64,000 nucleotides of DNA from Arthrobacter gengyunqii (GTDB lineage: Bacteria; Actinomycetota; Actinomycetes; Actinomycetales; Micrococcaceae). The position numbers and the translations under genes are program-made. Positions within the stretch are counted from its first letter, which is position 1. The number at the start of each line of letters is the position of its first letter. The stretch is from positions 3,627,057-3,691,056 of the forward strand of contig NZ_CP095461.1 of the NCBI RefSeq assembly GCF_023022985.1. The letters run 5' to 3'. Shown one piece after another: positions 8,412 to 18,585 of the stretch. The notes under the pieces are model-generated. The model was given only the letters and a program-made list of their open reading frames with translations, did no database searches and was not told the origin of the DNA.

Positions 8412-9287
8412 TCAGGCCCGCTGCGGCAGTTCCAATTCGGACATCAGATTGGCCCGCGCCCGTTCTTCCCACCGGTCGCGGGCCTGCGGCGTGGAAAAGA
8501 TCGGATCGAGATTCAGCAGGCCGGCCACCACGCGGCGGCGGCCCGTGCCGAAGACTGCATCATCCACATTTGGATACTCCCGCCGGACCTCGGCCACGTA
8601 CCGGCGGTAAGCCTCCGGGCTTCGGCCCAGAACGGACAGGTCCGCGTCGCAGAGCAGTGCTCCGGCTGCATCCCCGGGTTCCGGCCGGTGCCCCGCAGTC
8701 AGCCGGACCAGGCGCTGGACCTCGCGGATCTCGTGGCCCGGACTTTCGGTTTCCGCGAGCAGGGCCGCGGCGAGGGAAGCTGAGTCCTCCTCGTCGTCGG
8801 CGGTTCCGCGGTACACGGCGTCGTGAAACCAGGCCGCCAGCAGCACGGTCCGAGGCGGCGGCCCGTCCGAGAGCTGCTCCGCGGCTTCCACCACCGCCAG
8901 CAGGTGCCGGCGGTCGTGGTAGCGGCGGTGCGGTTCGCCCCATCGGTTGAGCAGTTCCGCCCCCACCTCGCGGCAACCCGGGACCAGTGCGTCCCAGCGG
9001 GCAAGAAGCGGATGCACGAGCGAGGAATTCCGCTCCCGTGCCCTGATCCGCAACCCGCTGCGGATGAGCAGTCGCACCAGCGTCCCCCCGTCAACTTCGA
9101 CAGCACCCCTGGCCACCAGGTCCCGGTAGCGGTGCCGCGGTACGTCGTAGTGGTCCAGATCGAAGGCACGGGAGCTGATTCCGGCGGCAGCGGCAAAGCC
9201 ATGCAGCTCGGCCAGTGACGTGTCCGAAACCAGATGCGAAAACACCGTGCCGTGGGCCGGCCACCGGGGCGGGTCAATGTAGATCAT
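8412..9287 (-). CDS. Fusion of a DUF4031 domain with an HD-type metal-dependent phosphohydrolase
   Basis: The start is taken as the ATG at 9287 (MIYIDPPRWPAHG), where DUF4031 domains begin; an ATG at 9329 is also possible. Anything longer would overlap the divergent gene at 9416. Residues 1-85 match DUF4031 (IDPPRWPAHG, HLVSDTS, DHYDVP). Residues about 95-290 are an HD-like hydrolase: HRRYHDRRHLLAVVEAAEQL, then AAWFHDAVY, the pattern of predicted HD phosphohydrolases. Substrate unknown; nucleotides are plausible. Most relatives carry the two domains separately, so the fusion is informative about partnership. Confidence 0.75.
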   Translation of the reverse strand: MIYIDPPRWPAHGTVFSHLVSDTSLAELHGFAAAAGISSRAFDLDHYDVPRHRYRDLVARGAVEVDGGTLVRLLIRSGLRIRARERNSSLVHPLLARWDALVPGCREVGAELLNRWGEPHRRYHDRRHLLAVVEAAEQLSDGPPPRTVLLAAWFHDAVYRGTADDEEDSASLAAALLAETESPGHEIREVQRLVRLTAGHRPEPGDAAGALLCDADLSVLGRSPEAYRRYVAEVRREYPNVDDAVFGTGRRRVVAGLLNLDPIFSTPQARDRWEERARANLMSELELPQRA

Positions 9288-9415
9288 CCGACGGCAGGCC
9301 GGGACGAAGACGGGAAAGGCATAGTCCATACCTACCGGACGCCGGCCGGGATTTCCACGCAAACCTTTTTCGGCACACCCTTGTCCGTGCTCCGTGCCCG
9401 TGGTCCAATACCTGC

Positions 9416-10522
9416 ATGAATGAAGGGGACACTGCTGTCCTGGCCATCGGAACACGCAAGGGCCTGTGGCTGGCGACCAGCAACGACAGACAAAACTGGA
9501 CCCTGTCCGGCCCGCACTTCCTGATGGATGAAGTGGCGTCTGTGGCCATTGACACCCGTCCCGAGGTTCCCCGGATCCTCGCGGGGATCATGAACTGGCA
9601 CTGGGGCCCGTGCGTCGTCCACTCCGATGACCTCGGCCGCACCTGGAGCGAACCGGAAGACGGCGCCGTCCGATTCCCTTCAGACACCGGAGAGGCGCTC
9701 ACCAGGGTCTGGCAGGTGCAGCCGGACAGCGCGGGCCGCCCGGGCGTGGTGTGGGCCGGGGCCGAACCCATTTCCGTGTGGAAGTCCACCGACGGCGGTG
9801 AGCACTTCGAGATGAACCAGCCCTTCTGGGAGCATCCGCACCGCAGCGGGTGGGGTGCCGGTTTCGGCGGCGCAGCGGCGCACACGGTCCTGCCCAGCCC
9901 GGAGGATGACACCGTGCACGTGGCGATCAGTGTCGCCGGCGTCTACCGGACCGACGACGGCGGAGCGTCCTGGATGCCGCGCAACACCGGCATCAGCGCC
10001 TATTTCCTGCCGGACCCCAATCCGGAGTTCGGCCAGTGCGTCCATAAAGTGGCGCGGGACGCCGGCGATCCGCGGCGCCTGTACGCCCAGAACCATCACG
10101 GCGTGTACCGCACTGACAACTCCGGTGATTCATGGCAGTCCATTGCCGACGGGCTGCCGGCGGATTTTGGCTTCGTCATGCTGGCGCATCCCACCCGTCC
10201 CGACACCATCTGGACCATCCCGTTAAAGGCCGACGGCGAGCGCATCGCCCCCGACGGACATTTGGCGGTCTACCGGAGCACGGACGCCGGGGACTCCTGG
10301 ACGCGGCTTGACGAGGGCCTCCCGGACACGGATTTCAACGCAGTGCTGCGTGATGCCGCTGCCGTGGACAGCGCCGATCCTGCCGGCGTGTACTTCGGCA
10401 CCCGGGGCGGGCAGGTCTTCGGCAGCGCGGACGAAGGGAACACTTTTTCGCTGGTCGCCGGCAATCTTCCCGATGTGCTGTGCGTGCGGGCGGGCATCGT
10501 GCCGGCGGGATCTTTCGGATGA
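9416..10522 (+). CDS. Asp-box (BNR) repeat beta-propeller protein
   Basis: The ATG at 9416 begins a 368-aa protein. At least six Asp-box-type turns recur: SDDLGRTW, STDGGEHF, TDDGGASW, TDNSGDSW, STDAGDSW and SADEGNTF. These are the signature of sialidase/VPS10-like beta-propellers. There is no signal peptide and the full sialidase active-site arginine set is not obvious, so it is more likely a cytoplasmic propeller of unknown activity than a sialidase. It overlaps the next gene by 4 bp (ATGA), which implies translational coupling with the MoaD/ThiS-like protein. Confidence 0.75.
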   Translation: MNEGDTAVLAIGTRKGLWLATSNDRQNWTLSGPHFLMDEVASVAIDTRPEVPRILAGIMNWHWGPCVVHSDDLGRTWSEPEDGAVRFPSDTGEALTRVWQVQPDSAGRPGVVWAGAEPISVWKSTDGGEHFEMNQPFWEHPHRSGWGAGFGGAAAHTVLPSPEDDTVHVAISVAGVYRTDDGGASWMPRNTGISAYFLPDPNPEFGQCVHKVARDAGDPRRLYAQNHHGVYRTDNSGDSWQSIADGLPADFGFVMLAHPTRPDTIWTIPLKADGERIAPDGHLAVYRSTDAGDSWTRLDEGLPDTDFNAVLRDAAAVDSADPAGVYFGTRGGQVFGSADEGNTFSLVAGNLPDVLCVRAGIVPAGSFG

Positions 10523-10812
10523 GCGCGGCCCCGGTGCGGCTGGTCCTGCCGGCGGCATTGTCAGCAGATGCCGGGGGTGTCCGCGAACTGGTACGCGACT
10601 CCCGCCCGGACCTGACAGCAGCCGGGCTGCTGGACGGACTGGCCGCCGAGTATCCGCGGCTGGAGCGCCGGATCCGGGATGAGGCCGGTCAGCTGCGCCG
10701 CTACGTAAACGTGTATCTCGACGGAGAAGAACTGCGTGCCCTCAACGGCCTGGCCAGCCTGGTACCCCCGGGGTCCGAGGTTTTGATCCTGGCGTCAGTG
10801 GCCGGCGGCTGA
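10519..10812 (+). CDS. MoaD/ThiS-like small sulfur-carrier or ubiquitin-fold protein
   Basis: 97 aa starting at the ATG that overlaps the upstream stop (ATGA). The fold pattern is that of MoaD: LLDGLAAEYPRLERRI, then YVNVYLDGEELRALNGL, VPPGSEVLILASVAGG. The C-terminal Gly-Gly is the thiocarboxylation or conjugation site of the family. No other molybdopterin or thiamin genes are nearby. Pairing with a propeller protein suggests a dedicated partner rather than general molybdopterin synthesis; this is inference. Confidence 0.75.
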   Translation: MSAAPVRLVLPAALSADAGGVRELVRDSRPDLTAAGLLDGLAAEYPRLERRIRDEAGQLRRYVNVYLDGEELRALNGLASLVPPGSEVLILASVAGG

Positions 10813-10852
10813 ACTGAAAAACTGAAAACGACCAACGCAGCGGTTTAAAGGC

Positions 10853-10885
10853 TGCAGGCGCCCCGCCGGTGGCGGAGCGCCTGCA
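10853..10885. terminator. Hairpin between convergent genes
   Basis: Arms 10853-10867 and 10871-10885 pair over 15 bp with one mismatch around a 3-nt loop. It lies between the stop of the MoaD-like gene and the stop of rpf, so it can serve both directions. There is no marked T-run. Confidence 0.55.
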
Positions 10886-10938
10886 CTATGTGGTTTTCCG
10901 GTTCCGCAGCTTTGCCGGGAATTCGGATTAGACCTTCA

Positions 10939-12063
<1,125 letters not shown>

Positions 12064-14049
12064 GTGCTGACATTCTTCAATGCGCTCAAACGCATTCTGG
12101 TCGGGCGCCCCTACGGCAACGAACGGCTGGCGCACACCCTTCTGCCTAAGCGCATTGCGCTGCCGGTCTACGCCTCCGACGCGCTCTCATCCGCAGCCTA
12201 CGCTCCGGACGAAATCCTCCTGACCCTTGCCCTTGCCGGTGTCACTGCGGTGACCCTGTCGCCCTGGGCCGGGCTCGCTGTGATCATCGTCCTGCTGACG
12301 GTTGTGGCGTCCTACCGGCAGAACGTCCATGCCTATCCCTCCGGCGGCGGTGACTACGAGATTGCCAGCACCAACCTGGGCAAACCCGCCGGGCTGACGG
12401 TGGCCTCGGCGCTCCTCGTGGATTATGTGCTGACGGTCGCCGTTTCCATGTCTTCCGCCTCCCACTATCTGATAACGGCGGTGCCGGGCCTGAACGGCCT
12501 GCAGGCGCCCATTGCCGCCGTCGGCGTAGCTGTTCTGGTCCTGGTCAACCTGCGCGGCATCCGGGAGGCCGGGGCGGTGTTCGCGGTGCCCACCTACGTT
12601 TTCATGGCCTCAGTGCTGGGCATGTGCGCCATTGGTGCCTTCCAGGCAGCGACCGGCAATCTGGCCCAGGCGCCGTCGTCCGGCTTTGACCTGGTGCCGG
12701 AATCGGGTCTGGACAGCGGCCTGGTGGGATTGGCAGGCGCGTTCCTGCTGCTGCGGGCCTTCTCCTCGGGGGCTGCGGCGCTGACCGGTGTGGAAGCCAT
12801 CAGCAACGGGGTTCCCACCTTCCGCAAGCCCAAGAGCACAAACGCGGCCAGCACGCTGCTGCTCCTGGGCGGAATATCGGCGGCAATGCTGGCGGGCATC
12901 CTGGTGCTGGCCAATGCAACCAATGTCCGCGTCGTTCAGGATCCCGCCACCCAGCTGACCGTCAACGGCAGCCCCGTCGGACCCGAGTATGTGCAGCATC
13001 CGGTGATCAGCCAGCTCGCGGAAACCATCTTCGGTGACGGCAGCCTCGCCTTCTACATCGTGATTGCCGCCACCGGACTGATCCTGGTCTTCGCCTCCAA
13101 CACTGCCTTCAACGGCTTTCCGGTGCTGGCGTCCATCCTTGCCAAGGACGGCTTCCTGCCGCGTCAGATGCGCACCCGCGGTGACCGACTGGCCTTCAGC
13201 AACGGAATCGTCGCCTTGGGCGTGGGCGCGCTGGTCCTGATCCTGCTTTTTGACGCCGATGTCACCCGCCTGATCCAGCTCTACATTGTCGGGGTGTTCG
13301 TCTCGTTCACCGCCAGCCAGCTCGGCATGATCCGGCACTGGACGGCGCGGCTGCGCACGGAACGAAGCCGCGACGCGCGGCTGCGAATGAAACGCTCGCG
13401 GGTCATCAACGCCGTGGGATTCGGCATGACGGCTCTGGTTCTGGCTATTGTCCTGGTCACGAAGTTCACCCACGGCGCCTGGATTGCCCTGCTGGCGATG
13501 GGCGTCCTGTACCTGCTGATGTTCCTGATCCGGTCGCACTACGATTCGGTGGCCCGGGAACTTGCGGTGGATGACAACGTGCAGGGCCTTTCCCTGCCGT
13601 CGCGGGTCAACGCCGTGATCCTGGTGTCCAAGGTCCACAAACCGGCTCTGCGGGCACTGGCCTACGCCCGGGCTTCGCGCCCTTCCAGCCTGAACGCCAT
13701 CATCGTGGACATCGATCCCGAAGACACCAAGCGCGTCATGGAGCAATGGGACCGAATGCAGATCCCGGTGCCGCTGACCGTTCTCTCGTCGCCCTATCGC
13801 GAGACCGTCTCCCCCGTGCTCACGTATCTGCGTGAGGCCCGGCGGAACGCCCCCCGCGAACTGTTTGTGGTCTACATCCCGGAGTACGTCGTCGGGCGCT
13901 GGTGGGAGCAGCTCGTGCATAACCAGACCGCACTGCGCATGAAGGCCCGGCTGCACTTTGAGCCGGGCATCATGGTGGCCAGCGTCCCCTGGCAGCTGGC
14001 GTCCAGCCGGGATCGGGGCGCCACGCCGACGCCGGGTTCGGGACTGTAG
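12064..14049 (+). CDS. KimA-like APC-family potassium transporter with C-terminal cytoplasmic domain
   Basis: 661 aa from the GTG at 12064. The N-terminus RILVGRPYGNERLAHTLLPK followed by YASDALSSAAYAPDEIL is the hallmark of the KimA branch of the APC superfamily. About 12 hydrophobic spans run to near residue 490. A soluble C-terminal domain follows (VNAVILVSKVHKPALRALAY to the end), related to universal-stress-type folds. KimA proteins import K+ with H+ and are shut off by c-di-AMP. Being divergent from rpf fits c-di-AMP control of envelope and turgor. Related uncharacterised amino-acid permeases are the main alternative. Confidence 0.75.
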   Translation: MLTFFNALKRILVGRPYGNERLAHTLLPKRIALPVYASDALSSAAYAPDEILLTLALAGVTAVTLSPWAGLAVIIVLLTVVASYRQNVHAYPSGGGDYEIASTNLGKPAGLTVASALLVDYVLTVAVSMSSASHYLITAVPGLNGLQAPIAAVGVAVLVLVNLRGIREAGAVFAVPTYVFMASVLGMCAIGAFQAATGNLAQAPSSGFDLVPESGLDSGLVGLAGAFLLLRAFSSGAAALTGVEAISNGVPTFRKPKSTNAASTLLLLGGISAAMLAGILVLANATNVRVVQDPATQLTVNGSPVGPEYVQHPVISQLAETIFGDGSLAFYIVIAATGLILVFASNTAFNGFPVLASILAKDGFLPRQMRTRGDRLAFSNGIVALGVGALVLILLFDADVTRLIQLYIVGVFVSFTASQLGMIRHWTARLRTERSRDARLRMKRSRVINAVGFGMTALVLAIVLVTKFTHGAWIALLAMGVLYLLMFLIRSHYDSVARELAVDDNVQGLSLPSRVNAVILVSKVHKPALRALAYARASRPSSLNAIIVDIDPEDTKRVMEQWDRMQIPVPLTVLSSPYRETVSPVLTYLREARRNAPRELFVVYIPEYVVGRWWEQLVHNQTALRMKARLHFEPGIMVASVPWQLASSRDRGATPTPGSGL

Positions 14050-14079
14050 ACCAAGGGTCCTGGGGAAACCCCTGCCGGA

Positions 14080-14739
14080 TCAGGCGTCCGGGTTAGCCCG
14101 TGGGTCGGTGGTCTCTGCGGGAGCGGACAGTCCCCTGCCGGCCAGGACGGACTGGTACGCGTAATCCGTGAGCCTGCCCTCGGCGTGGGCCTGCACCACG
14201 GTCTCAAAGGACCGCGGACCCGATTCCTCGCTGTACGGGAAGTGGATCAACTCTGCAATCAGTTCCCAGTCTTCGGCAATGGTGTCGATAAGGTCCCCTG
14301 GGGTTTCCTCCGGGCCGGGACCGCCGCCCAGGACAGTCCAGGTTTCCTTCGGCACACGGTAGGCCTCCAGCCGGTCAAGGTCGGCAACGAGTTCTTCCAA
14401 GGACCCGTATTCGGTCTGGGCTTCGGGCGGAACGGAGCCGTCCGGCGTCGCCAGCTGGCTCACGAATCCGGTTTCCAGCGGGAAGACGGACGTCGGCACG
14501 GGCTCGCCCTCCTCCAGGTAGGCGGGCAGCTGTGACGGCATCCAGTACCAGGCGTCGCCGTCGAGCGCCCCGCCGGGCTGGTTCCGCTCGCTGATCCAGC
14601 CGCGGGACGTCAGCAGAGCCTCACCCTCGTCACTGGTAAAGGATTCGGTGTTGCCGAAAATCCGGTTGGTTTCATGCTCGGCGCGGCGGGCCTGCTTCTT
14701 CTTGGCGACTGCCTTCTTGCGGGGCTTTGACTTAGGCAC
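14080..14739 (-). CDS. Uncharacterised acidic protein with a basic N-terminus
   Basis: The GTG at 14739 is chosen over an ATG further upstream because AAGGAG lies 4 nt before it. 219 aa. The first 25 residues are strongly basic (KPRKKAVAKKKQARR), possibly a nucleic-acid-binding tail; the remainder is acidic and Trp/Glu-rich with no transmembrane segment or catalytic motif that I recognise. It converges on the KimA-like gene with 30 bp between the stop codons and lies just downstream of dnaB on the same strand. Confidence 0.6.
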   Translation of the reverse strand: MPKSKPRKKAVAKKKQARRAEHETNRIFGNTESFTSDEGEALLTSRGWISERNQPGGALDGDAWYWMPSQLPAYLEEGEPVPTSVFPLETGFVSQLATPDGSVPPEAQTEYGSLEELVADLDRLEAYRVPKETWTVLGGGPGPEETPGDLIDTIAEDWELIAELIHFPYSEESGPRSFETVVQAHAEGRLTDYAYQSVLAGRGLSAPAETTDPRANPDA

Positions 14740-14825
14740 GGAACTCCTTGGATACGGCTGGTCGGGGATGGCACCGTGAGCGGCCATGGCGCCGACCGGC
14801 AGCACCAATTCTAGTCGGCGGGCGG

Positions 14826-16208
14826 CTAGAAGCCGGAGCCGCCCTCCACTGCCATGTTGGAGAAGCGGGAGTAGTGGCCCTGGAAGCCCACCACGATGGT
14901 TTTGGTGGGACCGTTACGGTGCTTGGCAACAATGACGTCCGCTTCGCCGGCACGCGGGGATTCTTTGTCATAGATGTCTTCGCGGTGCAGCAGGATGACC
15001 ATGTCGGCGTCCTGCTCAATGGAGCCGGATTCACGAAGGTCGGACACCATGGGCTTTTTGTCGGTGCGCTGTTCAGAGCCTCGGTTCAGCTGCGAGAGGG
15101 CAATCACCGGCACCTCGAGCTCCTTGGCCAGCAGCTTCAGCGCACGGGAGAACTCCGAAACTTCCTGCTGCCGGGACTCCACCTTTTTGCCCGAGGACAT
15201 CAGCTGCAGGTAATCCAGCACCACGAGCTTGAGATCGTGGCGCTGCTTCAGCCGCCGACACTTGGCCCGTATTTCCATCAGGGACATGTTCGGGCTGTCA
15301 TCGATGAAGAGCGGGGCGTCATTCATCCGGCCCATGGTGGTGGCGATCTTGCCCCACTGCTCGTCCTTAATGGTTCCCTTTCGCAGGTCCTGCAGCCCGA
15401 TGGTTGCCTCCGCGGAAAGCAGGCGCATGGCAATCTCGTTGCGGCCCATTTCCAGCGAGAAGAAGACGGTGGTCATGTTGTTCTTGATCGCCGCGGAGCG
15501 GGCGAAGTCCAGCGCGAACGTGGACTTACCGACGGCGGGACGGGCAGCAATGACGATCATCTGTCCGGGGTGCAGGCCCTGGGTGAGTTCGTCGAGTTCG
15601 TAGAACCCGGTGGGCACACCGGTCATGCCTTCGCCCCGGTGGCCGGCGGACTCGATCTCGTCCACCGTTCCTTCGATGATGTCCTTGAGCGGAACGTAGT
15701 CCTCGGCAGTGCGGCGCTCCGCCACGGCGTACACCTCGGCCTGGGCCGCATTGACGATGTCATCGACTTCCATGCCGTCGCTCGAGTAACCGAGCTGGAC
15801 AATCTTGGTACCGGCGTCCACGAGGCGGCGCAGGACGGCGCGTTCCCGGACAATCTCTGCATAAAAACCTGCATTGGCAGCGGTGGGAACCGACTGGATC
15901 AGGGCGTGCAGGTAGGCGGGGCCGCCGATGCGGCCGATTTCACCGCGCTTGGTGAGCTCATCAGAGACCGTGACGGCGTCCGCAGGCTCGCCGCGGCCGT
16001 ACAGGTCAATAATGGCTTCGAAAATTGACTCGTGCGCGGGGCGGTAGAAGTCGATGCCGCGCAGGACCTCGACGACGTCGGCGATGGCGTCCTTGGAAAG
16101 CATCATGCCGCCCAGGACCGACTGCTCGGCAACCAGGTCCTGCGGGGGTGTCCGCGTGAAGTCGGAGCCCGAGCTCGATGCCGGTGAGTCAGTATGCGTG
16201 AGCGACAC
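14826..16208 (-). CDS. dnaB: Replicative DNA helicase DnaB
   Basis: 460 aa from the GTG at 16208, preceded by GGGAAAGGG; a TTG six codons upstream overlaps that site and is rejected. The N-terminal domain begins with LVAEQSVLGGMML, the standard DnaB N-terminus. The RecA-like C-terminal domain has the Walker A AARPAVGKST (about residues 221-230), FSLEM, Walker B LVVLDYLQLM and the arginine-finger region. No intein interrupts it. DnaB is the hexameric helicase of the replication fork. Its upstream region carries a cluster of DnaA-box-like sequences, suggesting transcriptional control by DnaA. Confidence 0.97.
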   Translation of the reverse strand: MSLTHTDSPASSSGSDFTRTPPQDLVAEQSVLGGMMLSKDAIADVVEVLRGIDFYRPAHESIFEAIIDLYGRGEPADAVTVSDELTKRGEIGRIGGPAYLHALIQSVPTAANAGFYAEIVRERAVLRRLVDAGTKIVQLGYSSDGMEVDDIVNAAQAEVYAVAERRTAEDYVPLKDIIEGTVDEIESAGHRGEGMTGVPTGFYELDELTQGLHPGQMIVIAARPAVGKSTFALDFARSAAIKNNMTTVFFSLEMGRNEIAMRLLSAEATIGLQDLRKGTIKDEQWGKIATTMGRMNDAPLFIDDSPNMSLMEIRAKCRRLKQRHDLKLVVLDYLQLMSSGKKVESRQQEVSEFSRALKLLAKELEVPVIALSQLNRGSEQRTDKKPMVSDLRESGSIEQDADMVILLHREDIYDKESPRAGEADVIVAKHRNGPTKTIVVGFQGHYSRFSNMAVEGGSGF

Positions 16209-16406
16209 TGTGTAACCCTTTCCCAAGGTACTGCTGTGGTGCGATCCCTGCCCGGTGGGCAGCTGATTCAGGTCTATCCCGCCGCGGTGACACTTTCGTG
16301 TGCGGCGGCTGCCGGTTCAACGGCACCGTCCCGGTGACGGGCAAGGAGTCGAATAGGAGGGATTCACCCGCAACCGTAGTCCTGAAACCGCCTGCTCCCA
16401 AACGAG

Positions 16407-16664
16407 TTATCCACAGCCCTTGTGGACAAGGTGTTCATAACTGGGCGTGTCTTGTGCACAGGTTGGGTATAAGGGTGTGGATAAACTATTGATTTCTGGC
16501 CAAACATGGCTCTGACGTGGGAAAACATTCGTCCACACCTGTGTATAGAAGTTATTTTTCCCCAACATTCACCACCTGGTTTCAGGTTGACAGATGGTAA
16601 AAACAGGCCTATGGGGCGAGGTTATCCCCGACAAGTCGGCAATTTTCCACAGCCACTATCCACA
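16407..16664. promoter_or_regulatory. Cluster of DnaA-box-like sequences upstream of dnaB
   Basis: Two perfect boxes: TTATCCACA (16407-16415, plus) and TGTGGATAA (16476-16484, minus). Single-mismatch boxes: TGTGGACAA (16421-16429), TTTTCCACA (16643-16651) and CTATCCACA (16656-16664). Weaker copies: TGTTCATAA (16432-16440), TTGTGCACA (16452-16460), a TCGTCCACA near 16529 and TTATCCCCG (16622-16630). The interval is also locally AT-richer than its neighbours. It lies between the dnaB start and the rplI terminator. Confidence 0.7.
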
Positions 16665-16708
16665 GCGGGATTGAGCTTCACCGCCCGACGCCGCCGGCAC
16701 ACGCAAAA

Positions 16709-16762
16709 GCGCCCCCCGCCAAAGGCGGAGGGCGCGGATGCTTAACACGCCCGCAGGCGTGT
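16709..16762 (-). terminator. Double-hairpin terminator of the rpsF-ssb-rpsR-rplI operon
   Basis: Reading on the minus strand after the rplI stop: a 7-bp hairpin (16745-16751 with 16756-16762), then a 12-bp GC-rich hairpin (16709-16720 with 16724-16735, loop of 3) followed by TTTTGC. The second is a standard intrinsic terminator and separates the ribosomal operon from dnaB. Confidence 0.8.
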
Positions 16763-16773
16763 CAATGGCCGTA

Positions 16774-17223
16774 CTAGCTGGCTACGACGTTGAGGTCGAT
16801 GACAGCAGCAACGTCGTCGTGCAGACGGACGTTGGCCTGGAAGGAGCCAACCGACTTGATGTGAGTCGGCAGTTCAACCTTGCGCTTGTCGATGGTGCCG
16901 AGGCCGGCGGCCTCAACAGCAGCGGCAACGTCGGCGGCCTTGACCGTGCCGAAGAGGCGTCCGGACTCGCCGGCCTTGACGGTCAGAGTGACCGGCTTGG
17001 CGGAGAGTGCAGCGGCCTGCTTCTGAGCATCTTCCAAGGAAGCGTGCTCGCGGGCAGCGCGGGCAGCCTTGATGGACTCAACCTGCTTCTCGCCACCCTT
17101 GGTCCAGGTCAGAGCGAAGCCACGGGGCAGCAGGAAGTTACGTGCGTAACCGTCCTTTACCTCGATGACGTCGCCGGCAGCGCCGAGACCGGTTACTTCG
17201 TGGGTCAGAATGAGCTTTGCCAT
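16774..17223 (-). CDS. rplI: 50S ribosomal protein L9
   Basis: 149 aa with the diagnostic N-terminal domain: [20 protein letters not shown] followed by [17 protein letters not shown] long connecting helix and the C-terminal RNA-binding domain come next ([16 protein letters not shown]). A ribosome binding site, GGAAAGGAA, precedes the ATG. Last gene of the rpsF-ssb-rpsR-rplI operon, 18 bp after rpsR and followed by a terminator. Confidence 0.97.
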   Translation of the reverse strand: MAKLILTHEVTGLGAAGDVIEVKDGYARNFLLPRGFALTWTKGGEKQVESIKAARAAREHASLEDAQKQAAALSAKPVTLTVKAGESGRLFGTVKAADVAAAVEAAGLGTIDKRKVELPTHIKSVGSFQANVRLHDDVAAVIDLNVVAS

Positions 17224-17241
17224 GTGTTTAGGTTCCTTTCC

Positions 17242-17481
17242 TTAGCCGCGGCCAGCGCCGGAGTACGGCAGGAGAGCAACTTCACGGGCATTCTTGATTG
17301 CCTGTGCAATTTTGCGCTGTTCCTGCACGGTTACGCCAGTTACGCGACGGGCGCGGATCTTTCCGCGGTCGGAAATGAACTTGCGCAGCAATGCTACGTC
17401 CTTGTAGTCGATGACAGTGATGTCAGCGGCCTTCAAGGGATTGGACTTTGGTTTGGGCTTGCGAAGTTCAGCCTTAGCCAT
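17242..17481 (-). CDS. rpsR: 30S ribosomal protein S18 (zinc-free form)
   Basis: 79 aa. The conserved core is clear ([47 protein letters not shown]). The N-terminal zinc-binding cysteines found in one class of bacterial S18 are absent; the protein has no cysteine at all, so it is the C-minus type. Actinobacteria often hold two S18 paralogues, and the cysteine-containing one would be elsewhere. AAGGAG sits 7 nt before the ATG. S18 forms a heterodimer with S6, encoded three genes upstream in the same operon. Confidence 0.96.
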   Translation of the reverse strand: MAKAELRKPKPKSNPLKAADITVIDYKDVALLRKFISDRGKIRARRVTGVTVQEQRKIAQAIKNAREVALLPYSGAGRG

Positions 17482-17628
17482 CGTGGAGCTCCTTATGTCT
17501 GGTGGAGCCCGTGGATCATTCCACGGGATGGGCTCGACGGCGAATGCCGTCTGAGGTTGCGCCCGAAGGCGCAGGGGTGAAGTGCTGCACGCTTACCGCG
17601 AGGCAAACGTGCCGCTCCTCGGTTGAGA

Positions 17629-18198
17629 TTAGAAGGGAGGATCGTTGGAATCCGGTCCGTTGCCCCAGCCGCCGGCGTTTCCGCCGCCTGCAGGAGCACC
17701 CCAGGGATCGTCAGCCGGCGCAGCCTGTGGCTGCTGCTGGCCGCCGCCCCATGCGGGGTTGGAATTGCCGCCGAAGCCGCTGTTTCCGGAGTTTCCGCTG
17801 TTGCCGCCAAAGCCGCCGCCACCGCCGCCGGAGCGCTGGGTGCGGGTGACCTTCGCGGAAGCATACCGAAGCGAGGGGCCGATCTCGTCGACCTCAAGCT
17901 CCATTACGGTGCGCTTTTCGCCTTCTTTGGTTTCGTACGAACGCGACTTCAGGCGGCCCTGGCAAACAACACGCGTCCCCTTGGTCAGGGATTCGGCCAC
18001 GTTCTCTGCAGCTTCGCGCCAGACAGATGCACGGAGGAACAGCGTTTCGCCGTCCTTCCAGTCATTTGACGTGCGGTCGAAAGTCCGCGGAGTCGAGGCA
18101 ATGGTGAAGTTGGCCACTGCCGAACCTGACGGCGTGAACCGGAGTTCCGGATCATTCGTTAGGTTGCCGACGACGGTAATAGTTGTCTCGCCTGCCAT
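17629..18198 (-). CDS. ssb: Single-stranded DNA-binding protein
   Basis: 189 aa. Residues 1-120 form the OB fold ([20 protein letters not shown], then [36 protein letters not shown]). A Gly/Asn-rich flexible linker ([18 protein letters not shown]) leads to the acidic tip ending SNDPPF, the site that recruits replication and repair proteins. AGGAGG lies 4 nt before the ATG. It sits between rpsF and rpsR, the usual arrangement. Confidence 0.97.
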   Translation of the reverse strand: MAGETTITVVGNLTNDPELRFTPSGSAVANFTIASTPRTFDRTSNDWKDGETLFLRASVWREAAENVAESLTKGTRVVCQGRLKSRSYETKEGEKRTVMELEVDEIGPSLRYASAKVTRTQRSGGGGGGFGGNSGNSGNSGFGGNSNPAWGGGQQQPQAAPADDPWGAPAGGGNAGGWGNGPDSNDPPF

Positions 18199-18231
18199 GT
18201 TGCCTCCTGATATCGGTTTGGTTTGCAGAAA

Positions 18232-18585
18232 TTACTCTGCGGAAACCTTTGCAGCTTCAGCCTTTGCGGCCTTCTTGGCATCCTTCTTCGAGATCTTCTG
18301 CTCTTCCGGGCGGATGATCTTGGTGCGCATGATGGTCTCGTTCAGGCTGAGCTGGCGGTCAAGCTCAGCAGCAGCTGCAGGCGTCGCGGTGAAGTTAACC
18401 ACTGCGTAGATGCCTTCAGTCTTCTTCTGGATTTCGTAGGCGAGGCGGCGACGGCCCCAGATGTCCACCTTGTCGACGGTTCCACCGTCGTTGCGGACAA
18501 CATTGAGGAACTTGTCGAGCGAAGGCTCGACTGTACGCTCTTCTACCTCGGGGTCGATGATAACCATCAGTTCATAAGCACGCAT
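18232..18585 (-). CDS. rpsF: 30S ribosomal protein S6
   Basis: 117 aa from the ATG at 18585 ([19 protein letters not shown]). A GTG at 18597 overlaps the GGAGG ribosome binding site and is rejected. The ferredoxin-like fold is recognisable, with the RNA-contact stretch [19 protein letters not shown]. The C-terminus is a Lys/Ala-rich extension. First gene of the operon rpsF-ssb-rpsR-rplI, which links ribosome assembly with replication. Confidence 0.97.
   Translation of the reverse strand: MRAYELMVIIDPEVEERTVEPSLDKFLNVVRNDGGTVDKVDIWGRRRLAYEIQKKTEGIYAVVNFTATPAAAAELDRQLSLNETIMRTKIIRPEEQKISKKDAKKAAKAEAAKVSAE

Noticed and set aside
16407..16664. Main chromosomal origin oriC
   Set aside because: DnaA boxes are present, but rpmH, rnpA and parAB at the right end place the standard oriC near dnaA beyond base 64000.
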